From positions 1-30,507 of the IMG/VR virus record IMGVR_UViG_3300023179_005305: a stretch of DNA of 30,507 nt; one strand, given 5' to 3'. Shown here in pieces: positions 1 through 9,430 of the stretch; the first letter of the stretch is position 1, and each line of letters starts with the position of its first letter. The position numbers and the translations under genes are program-made. The notes under the pieces are model-generated. The model ran no database searches, was not told the DNA's origin, and saw only the letters and a list, made by a program, of their open reading frames with translations. The stretch is from a virus.

Positions 1-3000
1 GGAATAGGAGATAGTACTACTATATATAGATCTACCCCGGTTCAAATAGGTTATGATTCTTGGACTGCTATAGCTGCTGGAAATGCTTATTCTATGGCAG
101 TTAGATTAGGAGGAACATTATTTACTTGGGGTTATAACAACCAATATCAATTAGGTAATGGTACTACAATCCAAAAATCATCACCTGTTCAAATAGGATC
201 TTCTTCCTGGTCTGTAGTTTCATGTGGAGAATCGCACTCAGCAGCTATAAGTACATCTGGCACTATGTACATTTGGGGAAATCAAAGCTATGGAGAAGGT
301 GGTACTAATCCACCTTCTATGTTAAGACCTGTAAAATTTTTAGATTCAACAGGTCTTGATTATGATAAAAGAAGTTGGACAGCGATGTCTTCTGGTGCAG
401 AAATGTGTGCAGCGATTGATTCTTTAGGAAGATTATTTACATGGGGTTATAATAGTGATGGACAGTTAGGATTTAATGATACGATTAATAGAAGTTCCCC
501 AACTCAGCTAGGTTCTTCTTCTTGGACAGCAGTTTCTGTAGGAGCTCATTATACTTTAGCAATAAGAAGTGATGGAAGCCTTTTTGCTTGGGGTAGAAAT
601 AATATAGGTCAATTAGGTGACGGAACTAATATAAACAGATCTTCTCCGGTTCAAATTGGAGGTTCTTTATGGACTGCAGTTCAAAATGTATCAATTGATA
701 ATTATGATCAACCAAGAAATTATGCTATAAGAAGTGGGGGAACGCTTTTTGGATGGGGTTATAACAATGGTCACTACTTGCTAGGAGATGGTACTACTAT
801 TACTAGATCATCTCCAGTTCAAATTGGAAGTTCGTCGAGATCTTGGAAGACGATTGCTGGAGGAAGTGATTTTTGTTTAGGTATTTCTAACAGTAAATTA
901 TATGGTTGGTCCCATACTGAAAGCGAAGGCTCTAGAAATTATGCAGGAGATGGTTTTAATAATTTTAATCCAATTTCAATAGAAGACGCTGCCAATTCTC
1001 AATATTTAGAGAAAAGTTGGACTGCAATTTCCTTTTGGAAAACCATAATCTCTGCAGGAATGGATGGAACAAATATTAGTCAAAGACGAGGTTATGCTAT
1101 TGATAGCACCGGCAAGTTATGGGCATGGGGACAAAATAATTATGGATTTCTCGGTGATGGAACTACTATAGATAGATCATCTCCTGTCCAGATCGGAGCT
1201 CAAAATTGGAACTCAGTTTCTGCTGGAGGATTACACACACTAGCTATTAGAAGTGATGGATATTTGTTTGCATGGGGTTCTAATGGACATGGACAATTAG
1301 GAGATGGGACTACTATTGATAAATCTTCACCTGTTCAAATAGGTAGTTCTTTATGGACAAGTATTGATGCTAGCATTCGTCGCTCATTTGCAATTAGGTC
1401 TGGAGGATCTTTGTTTGCATGGGGACAAAATCGTTATACTGCATGGCAATACATAGATTATCCTGGTATTTTAGGAGATGGGGATACTATTGATAGATCT
1501 TCACCTGTTCAAATAGGTAGTTCTAGTTGGACTGCTGTTAAATCTGGTGATCAATTTACAGTAGCAATAAGAGCAGGAGGAACTTTATTTGCATGGGGTC
1601 ATAATTCATCTGGACAATTAGGAGATGGGACTACTATTGATAAGTCTTCTCCTGTTCAAATAGGATCTTCTTCTTGGACGGCTATTTCTGCTGGTAGTCA
1701 TCACACTATGGCTATAAGATCAGGAGGAACTTTATTTACATGGGGTCATAATGGACATGGACAATTAGGAGATGAGACTACTATTGATAAGTCTTCTCCT
1801 GTTCAAATAGGCTATGATTCTTGGACTGTTATAGCTGCTGGACCAGCCACAAGTTATGGAAATAAAATAATATCAGCTGGTCAGACTAGAATTTATGCAT
1901 GGGGATATGGTGATTATCCAGTGTTAGGTTTATCATCGGGGTGGTCTGCTCCTGGTTCTATTAGTAGTTCACCAAGAGAAGTTATATCTTCGTGGATCAA
2001 GGGTTTAAATATGTCTGGTACTACAGTCATGGCTGCAGGACCAAACGTATTTGGATTAATTTACAATGGCAATGTGGGGGATACAGGACAGCTACTTACT
2101 ATAGGTCATGAACCATATGGATATGTTACTGGAAGAGGTTTATGGGAAAGATTCCCCAAAAGAATATCTGCATTTAATGATGTAAATATTATTACTGCCG
2201 GATTACATAATGCAAACATGATTAGATCTAACGGCGTAATGTATTCTTGGGGTTATAATAGACATGGTCAAGCAGGTGTAAATCGTCCTCCTCAAGATTA
2301 CCAGGAATGGTCTCCTGTTGCTCAAACTGGTTCATGGGCAGCGGTTTCATCCGCTAGACATACCACATATGCACTAGATACAAGCGGTGAGTTGTGGGTT
2401 TGGGGTCGAAATAGCATGTCTTGCTACTGGGGTTGTCAATGGGCAGGTGGTTTAAGTTTAGGCTCAGATAGTCTTAGTTATTATGGTGAAGATGTTTCTT
2501 CTCCAACTCCTATTAATAATTCTGTTTACCAAAAGGCTTACGGAACAACCTACTATTCAAAGCTTTCAAATTCTGAACCAAATTCAGGCCAACTCAGAAT
2601 GGCTATTAATAACCAAGGTGAGTTATTAACTGTTACAGGCACAGAATATTATGGAGAACTTGGAAGAATATCAAATCCAGTAATAGCACCTATGAAAATG
2701 GGAAATGCTTCTTGGACGGCTGTTGCTGCTGGTAAACACCATACTGTAGGAGTGTCAAATAATAAGCTGTTTGCATGGGGTTATAATGCCTATGGACAAA
2801 TTGGGGAAGGCTCAACTTATCATCGATCATATCCAAATCAACTTGGAAATTCATCTTGGACAGCTGTTGGTGCCGGGGGTCATCATTCGCACGCAATAAG
2901 ATCAGATGGTAAATTGTTTGGATGGGGTCGTAATGATTATTCTCAAGTAGGGGATTACACTACCATAAACAAATCTTCTCCTGTAATGATAGCAGGATCC

Positions 3001-6000
3001 TCATGGACAGTAGTATCAGGGGGAAGTTATAATACTGTAGGAATATATGCTCAAAAAGCAGTCAATTGGGGTTATAACTCAAATGGTGAATTAGGTAAAG
3101 TAACTAACAGATCAAGTCCTATTCAAATAGGAAATAAATCATGGGTAGCAGTTCAGGCTAGAAAAAATAGATCTGCCGGTATATCCATAGAAAATAGGTT
3201 GTACACATGGGGTGAAAATACTTGGGGTAACAATGGGTATGGATCTAAGGATAATTTAGATTCCCCTGTAGCAGTTGGAGGGAGGGATTTCTTATGGAAA
3301 GATAAACTAGGAAGCTTAGGTGGTTCTCATACAGCAGCATGCTCTAAAACTGGTACATTGTATGTATGGGGTAGCGGAGGAACTCATTCTGGTCTAGGCT
3401 TTCCTGCCTGGGGTGCTTGGACTCCTGCGCAAATTGGATCGGAATCTTGGATTGCAGTTTCAGCTGGATGGACCCATGCAGTAGCAATCAGAGCTGACGG
3501 TAAATTATTTGCCTGGGGAAGACAGGATGATGGTTACCCTAGGATAGGAGATGGAACAACACTTAATAAATCTTCACCGGTTCAAATAGGAGAAGATTCT
3601 TGGTCCAAAATCTCTGCTAATGCAAACAGAACTAATGCTATCAGATCTGATGGTATGCTATTTGGTTGGGGATACAATGGTCATGGAGAATTAGGAGATA
3701 ATACAACTATCAATAGATCTTCACCTGTTCAAGTAGGCTCTTCTTCTTGGAATGCTGTATCGGCAGGAGTTCATCATACGTTACTACTTGCAAGATATAA
3801 CGCATCTCAATCAACTCTCTATGCAATGGGAAATAATGGTTATGGACAGTTAGGAGATGGTACTACAATCCATAAATCATCTCCTGTCCTAGTAGATAGT
3901 ACAGGTTTTTGGAAATCTGTTAGTGGTGGATATCACCATACAATAGGTTTAAAAGAGAATAATACCCTTTATGGTTGGGGTTTGTCTACTAGTGGTGAAA
4001 TAGGAGATGGAACAACTATCAATAAGTCTTCTCCAGTTCAGATAGGTTCTTCTTCTTATAATATGATTTCTGCTGGTCATCATTCAAATTATGCTAGAGA
4101 TAGTTCGATAGCGTTCGATAAAGGAATACTTTGGGCTTGGGGTCATAATCCATATTCTATTCAAGGAGATGGTGGTTATTCAAATATCTCTTCTCCTGTA
4201 ATTTTAGGACAAGGAGGAGCAAAGACTAGTACTCAAGCTATTCCTTCAATAGTAGGTAAAGTCAATGAACCAGGTAATAAGGTAAAGTATTGGAAACAAA
4301 TTTCTTCGGGTCAAGATCATACATTAGCTATAAGATCAGACAATCTACTTTTTGCTTTCGGAAGAAATAGTCTCCACTTATTGGGGGATGGAACTACAGT
4401 AGATAGGCAATCTCCTGTACAAATAGGATCTTCTTCTTGGATTGCTGTAGCAGCTGGACAGTATCACTCTGTAGCAATACGATCTGATGGAATGCTTTTT
4501 GCATGGGGTGAAGGAAAACAAAGGAATAATTATCAGGGTGCAACAGGAGAAGGTGAAAACAACAAAGAACCTTGGACAATAAAAGGAAGTTTTCCTTTTG
4601 AAACAAGTTGGAGATCTATATCTGTAGGTCAAAATTTTATGTTGGGTATTAGATCAGATGGTATCTTATACTCATGGGGTCACAATGGTCAAGGTCAACT
4701 TGGTAATGGAACAACAATAGATTCATCATCTCCTGTTCAAATTGGATCTTCTTCTTGGATTGTTGCTGAAGCTGGTGATAATTTTTCTTTAGGAATAAGA
4801 TCAGGAGGAACTTTATTTGCATGGGGTCACAACAATCATGGACAGTTAGGAGATAGTACTACTATAGCAAAATCATCTCCTGTTCAAATTGGATCTTCTT
4901 CTTGGGTAGCTGTAAAGGGTAGTGCCAACTTCTCTATTGGAATAAGAGCTGGAGGAACTTTATTTACGTGGGGCTATAATGGACATGGACAATTAGGAGA
5001 TAATACTACTATTAATAAATCATCTCCAGTTCAAATTGGATCTTCTTCTTGGACAGCAGTAGACGCAGCAATAGCAGGAAACTTCAGCTTAGCACTAAGA
5101 TCCGGAGGAACTTTGTTTGCATGGGGTCACAATTCTTCTGGTCAGTTGGGTGATTCAACTACTATTGATAAGTCTTCACCAGTTCAAATTGGATCGGAAT
5201 CTTGGATAATAATTTCTGCAGGTCATGCTGGTACAGCTGCTATAAGAAATGATTATAAATTATTTACTTGGGGGACTAATAGTCATGGACAGTTAGGAGA
5301 TAGTACTACTATAGCAAAATCATCTCCTGTTCAAATAGGAAATTCTTCTTGGATATCAGTAGGAGCTGGACATCATCATACTTTAGGTGTAACTAGTGGA
5401 GGATCGCTTTTTTCTTGGGGATATAATGCAGATTCCCGATTAGGAGACAATACTACTATCAGTAGATCTTCGCCAGTTCAAGTTGGATCTTTTTCTTGGA
5501 TTTCAGTAAATGCTGGAGGTGATGCTAGTGCAGGAATAACTTCCGATAACAAAATTAATACTTGGGGAAATACTGGTCACGGTAAGTTAGGAAGAATGCC
5601 AGGTAATAGTGTTCCTACTCAGATAAGTTACAGAAGTTTTGCATCTATTGCAGCTGGAAGGCACCATAACTTAGCAATTGACACACAGGGTAAATTGTGG
5701 GCTTGGGGTTACGGAGGATCTGGTAATATAGGGGATGGTGAATATAGTAACAGATCATCTTTAGTACAAATAGGATCCTCTTCGTGGACAATATTATTTA
5801 AAGGAGGATCAACCTCTTACGCTTCGTTTGCTATAAGAAGTGGCGGAACCCTTTTTGCATGGGGAGATAATGGATCCTATACTTTGGGTGATAATACCAC
5901 TATAGCCAAGCCTTCACCAGTTCAAATGGGAACATCTTCTTGGATAGCAGTAGGTTCAGGAGTATCCAATGTTATGGCAATAACTTCTGCAGGAAAACTT

Positions 6001-7533
6001 TATTCTTGGGGATATTCCTCTTCTTCGCATGGTCAATATGGTGAAGATTTTAGACATTTGCTTCCTGTTAAAACTTTAACAGCTTCTCCTGGAGTATTTG
6101 GAGCAACAGTTATACATCATAAATTCGTTAGTTTGGCTCAAGGTGATTATGTAAATGCAGGAATTACTGAAGAAGGTAGATTATTTACATGGGGTCATCA
6201 AGCTTATGGTGCTTTAGGTCTCGGCGATGCCGAAGATAGGTCTAGCCCTGTTCAAGTAGGTAGTTCTTCTTGGACGGCTGTTGCTACTGGAAGACATCAT
6301 GGTGCTGCAATAAGATCTGATGGTAAGTTGTTTACATGGGGATACAATGGTCATGGAGAATTAGGAGATACTACAACCATAGAAAAAAATTCACCAGTTC
6401 AAATAGGAAATTCTTCTTGGATTGCAGTTCATGCTTCCAGACATTCAACATCCGCTATCAGAGTAGATGGTGCGTTGTTTACATGGGGACAAAATAGTCA
6501 TGGTATTTTAGGTGATAATACTACTATCAGTAAATCTTCACCTGTTCAAATAGGTGGCTCTTCATGGACTTCTGTTAGTATGGGAGCTCACCATATGTTG
6601 GGTTTGATAACTTCGGTTGTTTCAAATTCTCTTTATGCATGGGGTCATAATTCTAATGGTAGTATTGGAGATGCTAGTACTACTGATAGATCTTCCCCAG
6701 TTTTGGTATCTACTAGACCAGGTATTTCATGGAGCTTAATTTCAGCAGGTTCTAATTATTCACTTGCAACAGATCAAAATGGGCGGTTGTGGGGATGGGG
6801 ACATTCTGGTCATGGGTGTTTGGGTCCAACAGTTACTCCTGGAAATAATAGAAGAACCCCGGAGAGATTATTTGTTTCAGGAACTTCTTTATATGATACT
6901 TCTTGGATTTCAATAGGCGCCGGATTACACACTCCTTATGTTATAAGAAGTGGGGATAGAGCCTTGTTTACATGGGGATACAATAATTATGGTACAATGG
7001 GAGATGGTTCAACATTATCCAAGTCAATTCCTGTTCAAATAGGGACATCTGCATGGAAAGCTGTAGGTAAAGGTGTTGGTCATTATTCTCTTGGCGCAAT
7101 TAAGTATGGTGTAGATCAATTCGCAGGAGGACAGTTATGTATGGCAGGACAAATAAATACTTCATATATAGGAAGACCTCCAGGCAATATGGTTCCAACA
7201 GAACAATGGACCATGAATGAAATGCATTCAAATTGGGCAGCAGTAGGATTCGGTCTACACCATGCAGCTGCTTTAACAGCAGACAATAGGCTTTATGTAT
7301 GGGGTCACAACAATCATGGACAAATAGGAGATGGTACTAATAGTTCCGGCTACGAGCAAAGTAATCCAAACTTTGCTTATTCATATGTTAGAGGTACGAT
7401 GACTGGAGGTCAAGATTATCTTCCCCAATATGTACCTAATTTTTGGCCTGGATCTCTTCCAGGTATCCCAGGTAGGTGGTCGGATTTTTCGTTAGGGTAT
7501 AGACATACATTGGCATTGACTGTGGATATATAG
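1..7533 (+). CDS. Giant RCC1-repeat protein (5'-truncated by the window)
   Basis: The reading frame is open from base 1 to the TAG at 7531-7533 and the first 31 codons already encode repeat sequence. The ATG at 94 has no Shine-Dalgarno, so it is internal and the true start lies upstream. I count about 46 repeat units averaging about 54 residues. Each has the RCC1 pattern: an LFAWGxN-like strand, GQLGDGTT, SSPVQIG, SSWTAVSAG, then HT-AIRS. A few units are degenerate (for example LYGWSH and LCMAGQ). RCC1 repeats fold as seven-bladed beta-propellers, so the visible part would give six or seven propellers. The last unit ends HTLALTVDI, a plausible closing strand. No signal peptide, membrane segment or enzyme motif is visible. 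It lies upstream of the neck genes and beside a glycan-modification cassette, so a virion surface or receptor-binding role is the best guess, but this is inference. The fold is sure, the function is not. Confidence 0.93.
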   Translation, partial: GIGDSTTIYRSTPVQIGYDSWTAIAAGNAYSMAVRLGGTLFTWGYNNQYQLGNGTTIQKSSPVQIGSSSWSVVSCGESHSAAISTSGTMYIWGNQSYGEGGTNPPSMLRPVKFLDSTGLDYDKRSWTAMSSGAEMCAAIDSLGRLFTWGYNSDGQLGFNDTINRSSPTQLGSSSWTAVSVGAHYTLAIRSDGSLFAWGRNNIGQLGDGTNINRSSPVQIGGSLWTAVQNVSIDNYDQPRNYAIRSGGTLFGWGYNNGHYLLGDGTTITRSSPVQIGSSSRSWKTIAGGSDFCLGISNSKLYGWSHTESEGSRNYAGDGFNNFNPISIEDAANSQYLEKSWTAISFWKTIISAGMDGTNISQRRGYAIDSTGKLWAWGQNNYGFLGDGTTIDRSSPVQIGAQNWNSVSAGGLHTLAIRSDGYLFAWGSNGHGQLGDGTTIDKSSPVQIGSSLWTSIDASIRRSFAIRSGGSLFAWGQNRYTAWQYIDYPGILGDGDTIDRSSPVQIGSSSWTAVKSGDQFTVAIRAGGTLFAWGHNSSGQLGDGTTIDKSSPVQIGSSSWTAISAGSHHTMAIRSGGTLFTWGHNGHGQLGDETTIDKSSPVQIGYDSWTVIAAGPATSYGNKIISAGQTRIYAWGYGDYPVLGLSSGWSAPGSISSSPREVISSWIKGLNMSGTTVMAAGPNVFGLIYNGNVGDTGQLLTIGHEPYGYVTGRGLWERFPKRISAFNDVNIITAGLHNANMIRSNGVMYSWGYNRHGQAGVNRPPQDYQEWSPVAQTGSWAAVSSARHTTYALDTSGELWVWGRNSMSCYWGCQWAGGLSLGSDSLSYYGEDVSSPTPINNSVYQKAYGTTYYSKLSNSEPNSGQLRMAINNQGELLTVTGTEYYGELGRISNPVIAPMKMGNASWTAVAAGKHHTVGVSNNKLFAWGYNAYGQIGEGSTYHRSYPNQLGNSSWTAVGAGGHHSHAIRSDGKLFGWGRNDYSQVGDYTTINKSSPVMIAGSSWTVVSGGSYNTVGIYAQKAVNWGYNSNGELGKVTNRSSPIQIGNKSWVAVQARKNRSAGISIENRLYTWGENTWGNNGYGSKDNLDSPVAVGGRDFLWKDKLGSLGGSHTAACSKTGTLYVWGSGGTHSGLGFPAWGAWTPAQIGSESWIAVSAGWTHAVAIRADGKLFAWGRQDDGYPRIGDGTTLNKSSPVQIGEDSWSKISANANRTNAIRSDGMLFGWGYNGHGELGDNTTINRSSPVQVGSSSWNAVSAGVHHTLLLARYNASQSTLYAMGNNGYGQLGDGTTIHKSSPVLVDSTGFWKSVSGGYHHTIGLKENNTLYGWGLSTSGEIGDGTTINKSSPVQIGSSSYNMISAGHHSNYARDSSIAFDKGILWAWGHNPYSIQGDGGYSNISSPVILGQGGAKTSTQAIPSIVGKVNEPGNKVKYWKQISSGQDHTLAIRSDNLLFAFGRNSLHLLGDGTTVDRQSPVQIGSSSWIAVAAGQYHSVAIRSDGMLFAWGEGKQRNNYQGATGEGENNKEPWTIKGSFPFETSWRSISVGQNFMLGIRSDGILYSWGHNGQGQLGNGTTIDSSSPVQIGSSSWIVAEAGDNFSLGIRSGGTLFAWGHNNHGQLGDSTTIAKSSPVQIGSSSWVAVKGSANFSIGIRAGGTLFTWGYNGHGQLGDNTTINKSSPVQIGSSSWTAVDAAIAGNFSLALRSGGTLFAWGHNSSGQLGDSTTIDKSSPVQIGSESWIIISAGHAGTAAIRNDYKLFTWGTNSHGQLGDSTTIAKSSPVQIGNSSWISVGAGHHHTLGVTSGGSLFSWGYNADSRLGDNTTISRSSPVQVGSFSWISVNAGGDASAGITSDNKINTWGNTGHGKLGRMPGNSVPTQISYRSFASIAAGRHHNLAIDTQGKLWAWGYGGSGNIGDGEYSNRSSLVQIGSSSWTILFKGGSTSYASFAIRSGGTLFAWGDNGSYTLGDNTTIAKPSPVQMGTSSWIAVGSGVSNVMAITSAGKLYSWGYSSSSHGQYGEDFRHLLPVKTLTASPGVFGATVIHHKFVSLAQGDYVNAGITEEGRLFTWGHQAYGALGLGDAEDRSSPVQVGSSSWTAVATGRHHGAAIRSDGKLFTWGYNGHGELGDTTTIEKNSPVQIGNSSWIAVHASRHSTSAIRVDGALFTWGQNSHGILGDNTTISKSSPVQIGGSSWTSVSMGAHHMLGLITSVVSNSLYAWGHNSNGSIGDASTTDRSSPVLVSTRPGISWSLISAGSNYSLATDQNGRLWGWGHSGHGCLGPTVTPGNNRRTPERLFVSGTSLYDTSWISIGAGLHTPYVIRSGDRALFTWGYNNYGTMGDGSTLSKSIPVQIGTSAWKAVGKGVGHYSLGAIKYGVDQFAGGQLCMAGQINTSYIGRPPGNMVPTEQWTMNEMHSNWAAVGFGLHHAAALTADNRLYVWGHNNHGQIGDGTNSSGYEQSNPNFAYSYVRGTMTGGQDYLPQYVPNFWPGSLPGIPGRWSDFSLGYRHTLALTVDI
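4836..4889 (+). repeat. 54-nt exact direct repeat, copy 1 (inside RCC1 gene)
   Basis: This stretch is identical base for base to 5283-5336. It covers the GQLGDSTTIAKSSPVQ part of one RCC1 unit, in the same reading frame. The identity includes synonymous positions, which suggests recent duplication or gene conversion rather than protein-level selection alone. Confidence 0.9.
5283..5336 (+). repeat. 54-nt exact direct repeat, copy 2 (inside RCC1 gene)
   Basis: Second copy of the 54-base direct repeat at 4836-4889, offset by 447 bases. Nearby units share shorter near-identical blocks, for example around 1286-1340, 1610-1664 and 1756-1810, which differ at only a few positions. Confidence 0.9.
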
Positions 7534-7538
7534 TATAG

Positions 7539-7563
7539 TATAATTATAATTATAATATTTTTT
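7539..7563 (+). terminator. AT-only palindrome followed by T tract (possible weak terminator)
   Basis: Positions 7539-7554 form a perfect 16-base palindrome made only of A and T, followed by a run of six T at 7558-7563. It is the only gap between the RCC1 gene and the modification cassette. An all-AT stem is weak, so termination would be partial at best. The same stretch contains TATAAT at 7551-7556 that could be a -10 box, but I see no convincing -35 box. Either role is tentative. Confidence 0.25.
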
Positions 7564-7578
7564 GAGGATTTCGGTTTT

Positions 7579-8628
7579 ATGCATAAAATTGATCAACAGC
7601 TTAATTTAATGATTCGTGGAAAATTTGAAGATGGTTGGAAGCTAAGCCAGATAATGCATGAGGAGCATCCAGATGATCTAAGACATCTGTTCAATAGAGG
7701 TTGGTTTTTAATAAATCAAGGAGATCTTCAGGGTGGTTTCCAATCTCTTGAATCGGGGAGATTGTTGGGAGTTTACGGTAGCGGTAGATTAAGGACTAAT
7801 AAACCAATTTGGAATCCTGAAGTCCATCCTATTGAGGGTAAAACTATTATATTAAATATGGAGTGTGGATTTGGTGACCAAATCATTTATGCTAGATTTG
7901 GATCTGAGATAGCTCAGAGAGGTGGTAAATGTATTATGTCCGCTGATGTAAGACTCCATTCATTATTTTCAAGGATTCCTGGTGTTGATAAATGTATAGT
8001 TCAAAAAGACATTCCCAATATAATTCATGATTATTGGATACCGTCTTTCAGTAGTTCATGGCTATTTGGGCACACGTTTGACACTATACCTAATAAACCC
8101 TACATTTTTTCAAATCCTGCAAGTGTAGAAGTTTGGAAAGGTTTAATTAACTCTGAAAAATTTAAAGTAGGTATAAGATGGTCAGGTAGTCCTCTTTTTG
8201 AACACCAACAGTTCAGAATATTTCCTCCTGAGCCCTTAATTGATTTGTGCAAATACAAAGATATTCAATTTTACAGTCTTCAAAGAGACACTGACACCAG
8301 AGAACTACCACCTGATATTATTGATTTACAGCATCTAATTATTTCTTGGGAGGATACAGCCGCCGCCATAGAAAATTTAGATTTAGTAATAACTTCTTGC
8401 ACAAGCGTTGCTCATTTATCCGCTGCTATGGGAAAGCCGACTTGGGTGATTGTACCTTTACTCCCATACCATATATGGGCATTTGGTAAAGGTGAGGATA
8501 TGGAGAATTCTCCATGGTATCCAGAAACTACCAGGGTGTTTAGACAAAAAGTTTTTGGTAATTGGGATTGCACGTTCGAAAAATTAGAAAAAGAATTAGT
8601 TAAACGATTTAATTTAAAAAAGGAATAA
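7579..8628 (+). CDS. TPR-GT-B glycosyltransferase-like protein (heptosyltransferase/OGT-like fold)
   Basis: This 349-residue protein begins with a short tetratricopeptide-like helical part (about residues 1-63), followed by a glycosyltransferase B-type domain. Diagnostic stretches are GFGDQI at 97-102 (nucleotide-fold loop typical of GT9 and related enzymes), GIRWSGSP at 198-205, and TSCTSVAHLSAAMGKPTW at 272-289, the donor-binding region. The tail SPWYPETTRVFRQ at 311-323 is typical of bacterial TPR-containing glycosyltransferases. The family usually has an acidic residue near the TSCTS site, whereas here it is serine/cysteine, so the donor site may be modified. A GAGG Shine-Dalgarno near 7563 supports the ATG. 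It is the first gene of the cassette. The likely role is transfer of a sugar to a protein or glycan in the infected cell. Donor and acceptor are unknown. Confidence 0.82.
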   Translation: MHKIDQQLNLMIRGKFEDGWKLSQIMHEEHPDDLRHLFNRGWFLINQGDLQGGFQSLESGRLLGVYGSGRLRTNKPIWNPEVHPIEGKTIILNMECGFGDQIIYARFGSEIAQRGGKCIMSADVRLHSLFSRIPGVDKCIVQKDIPNIIHDYWIPSFSSSWLFGHTFDTIPNKPYIFSNPASVEVWKGLINSEKFKVGIRWSGSPLFEHQQFRIFPPEPLIDLCKYKDIQFYSLQRDTDTRELPPDIIDLQHLIISWEDTAAAIENLDLVITSCTSVAHLSAAMGKPTWVIVPLLPYHIWAFGKGEDMENSPWYPETTRVFRQKVFGNWDCTFEKLEKELVKRFNLKKE

Positions 8629-8629
8629 A

Positions 8630-9424
8630 ATGAAAACAGTTCATTATGTAGCAGGTCTTCCAAGATCTGGAGCAACATTGATTCTTAACATTCTTAAACA
8701 AAACCCGCTCATTCATGGAGAATCAGTTAGTGGGTTATGTTCTGTCCTCTCAGGAGTTCATTTTAATTGGGATAAAATAGAACAAAATAAAGAGTACTTA
8801 AATCTTGAATCAAAAACTAATGTGCTTAAAGCTATTATAGAAAATTATCACAATCAACATCAGAAAGATATAATTTTTGATAAAGATAGGTTATGGGTTC
8901 AGCACATCAGTTTGTTGGAATATCTGTTCCAAAAACCAGTTAAGATGTTAGTTACAGTTAGGAATCCAGCAGAGGTACTAGCTTCTTTTGAGAAGATTAG
9001 AAAACACAACCCTCTTCATATTACTTTATCTGATGATGAGCTTAAAGAAAATACCTCTGTAGCAGCAAGGGCTTATTTTTTTGCTCAACCTACAGGTAAT
9101 ATGGGAGCTGCTTATCAAGCTCTTAAAGATTCAATCACAATGGGTTATTTGGATAGACTACTGTTTGTAGATTATAATAGATTTTGTAATAGTCCAAAAA
9201 GTCAACTTAAAAGAATATATGATTTTTTTGAGTTACCTTCTTTTGAACATGATTTAGACAATATTAGTCAAGTGGAAACCTATAACGATCAAGCAACTTT
9301 ACTTCCTAATCTTCATAAGATTAAACCAAGTCTTCAAAAAACTACAGTTAATGTTGTTGAATATTTAGGTTTAGATTTATATCAACAATATAATAGAGAA
9401 ATTTTCTGGGATGCTTGGATTTAA
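8630..9424 (+). CDS. Sulfotransferase family protein (PAPS-dependent)
   Basis: This 264-residue protein carries the two PAPS-binding signatures of sulfotransferases. The 5'-phosphosulfate loop is GLPRSGATLI at residues 9-18, near the N terminus as expected. The 3'-phosphate-binding segment is TVRNPAEVLASF at 109-120, with R111 and S119 in the usual places. The family transfers sulfate from PAPS to hydroxyl groups of sugars, proteins or small molecules. The acceptor cannot be read from sequence. AAGGA precedes the ATG, and the gap to the previous gene is one base. An APS-kinase-like gene at 12804 could supply PAPS. No signal peptide or membrane anchor is seen, so it should act in the cytoplasm, unlike Golgi sulfotransferases. 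A kinase is unlikely because the motif lacks GKS/T. Confidence 0.85.
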   Translation: MKTVHYVAGLPRSGATLILNILKQNPLIHGESVSGLCSVLSGVHFNWDKIEQNKEYLNLESKTNVLKAIIENYHNQHQKDIIFDKDRLWVQHISLLEYLFQKPVKMLVTVRNPAEVLASFEKIRKHNPLHITLSDDELKENTSVAARAYFFAQPTGNMGAAYQALKDSITMGYLDRLLFVDYNRFCNSPKSQLKRIYDFFELPSFEHDLDNISQVETYNDQATLLPNLHKIKPSLQKTTVNVVEYLGLDLYQQYNREIFWDAWI

Positions 9425-9430
9425 TTAATA

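Noticed and set aside
2690-4632. Open frames on the minus strand inside the RCC1 gene (about 60-85 codons)
   Set aside because: They lie opposite repetitive coding sequence, have no ribosome sites, and their composition mirrors the plus-strand repeats.
1-7533. CRISPR-like array or diversity-generating retroelement
   Set aside because: The repeats are continuous in-frame RCC1 codons with no uniform spacers, and no reverse transcriptase or template/variable repeat pair is visible in the window.
1-7533. Eukaryotic origin because of RCC1 repeats
   Set aside because: The surrounding genes are unmistakably T4-like phage, with no introns, and RCC1-type propellers also occur in bacteria and phages.
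8630-8700. Sulfotransferase P-loop read as a kinase P-loop
   Set aside because: The loop GLPRSGATLI lacks the GK(S/T) ending, and the second motif at 109-120 is the sulfotransferase 3'-phosphate site.
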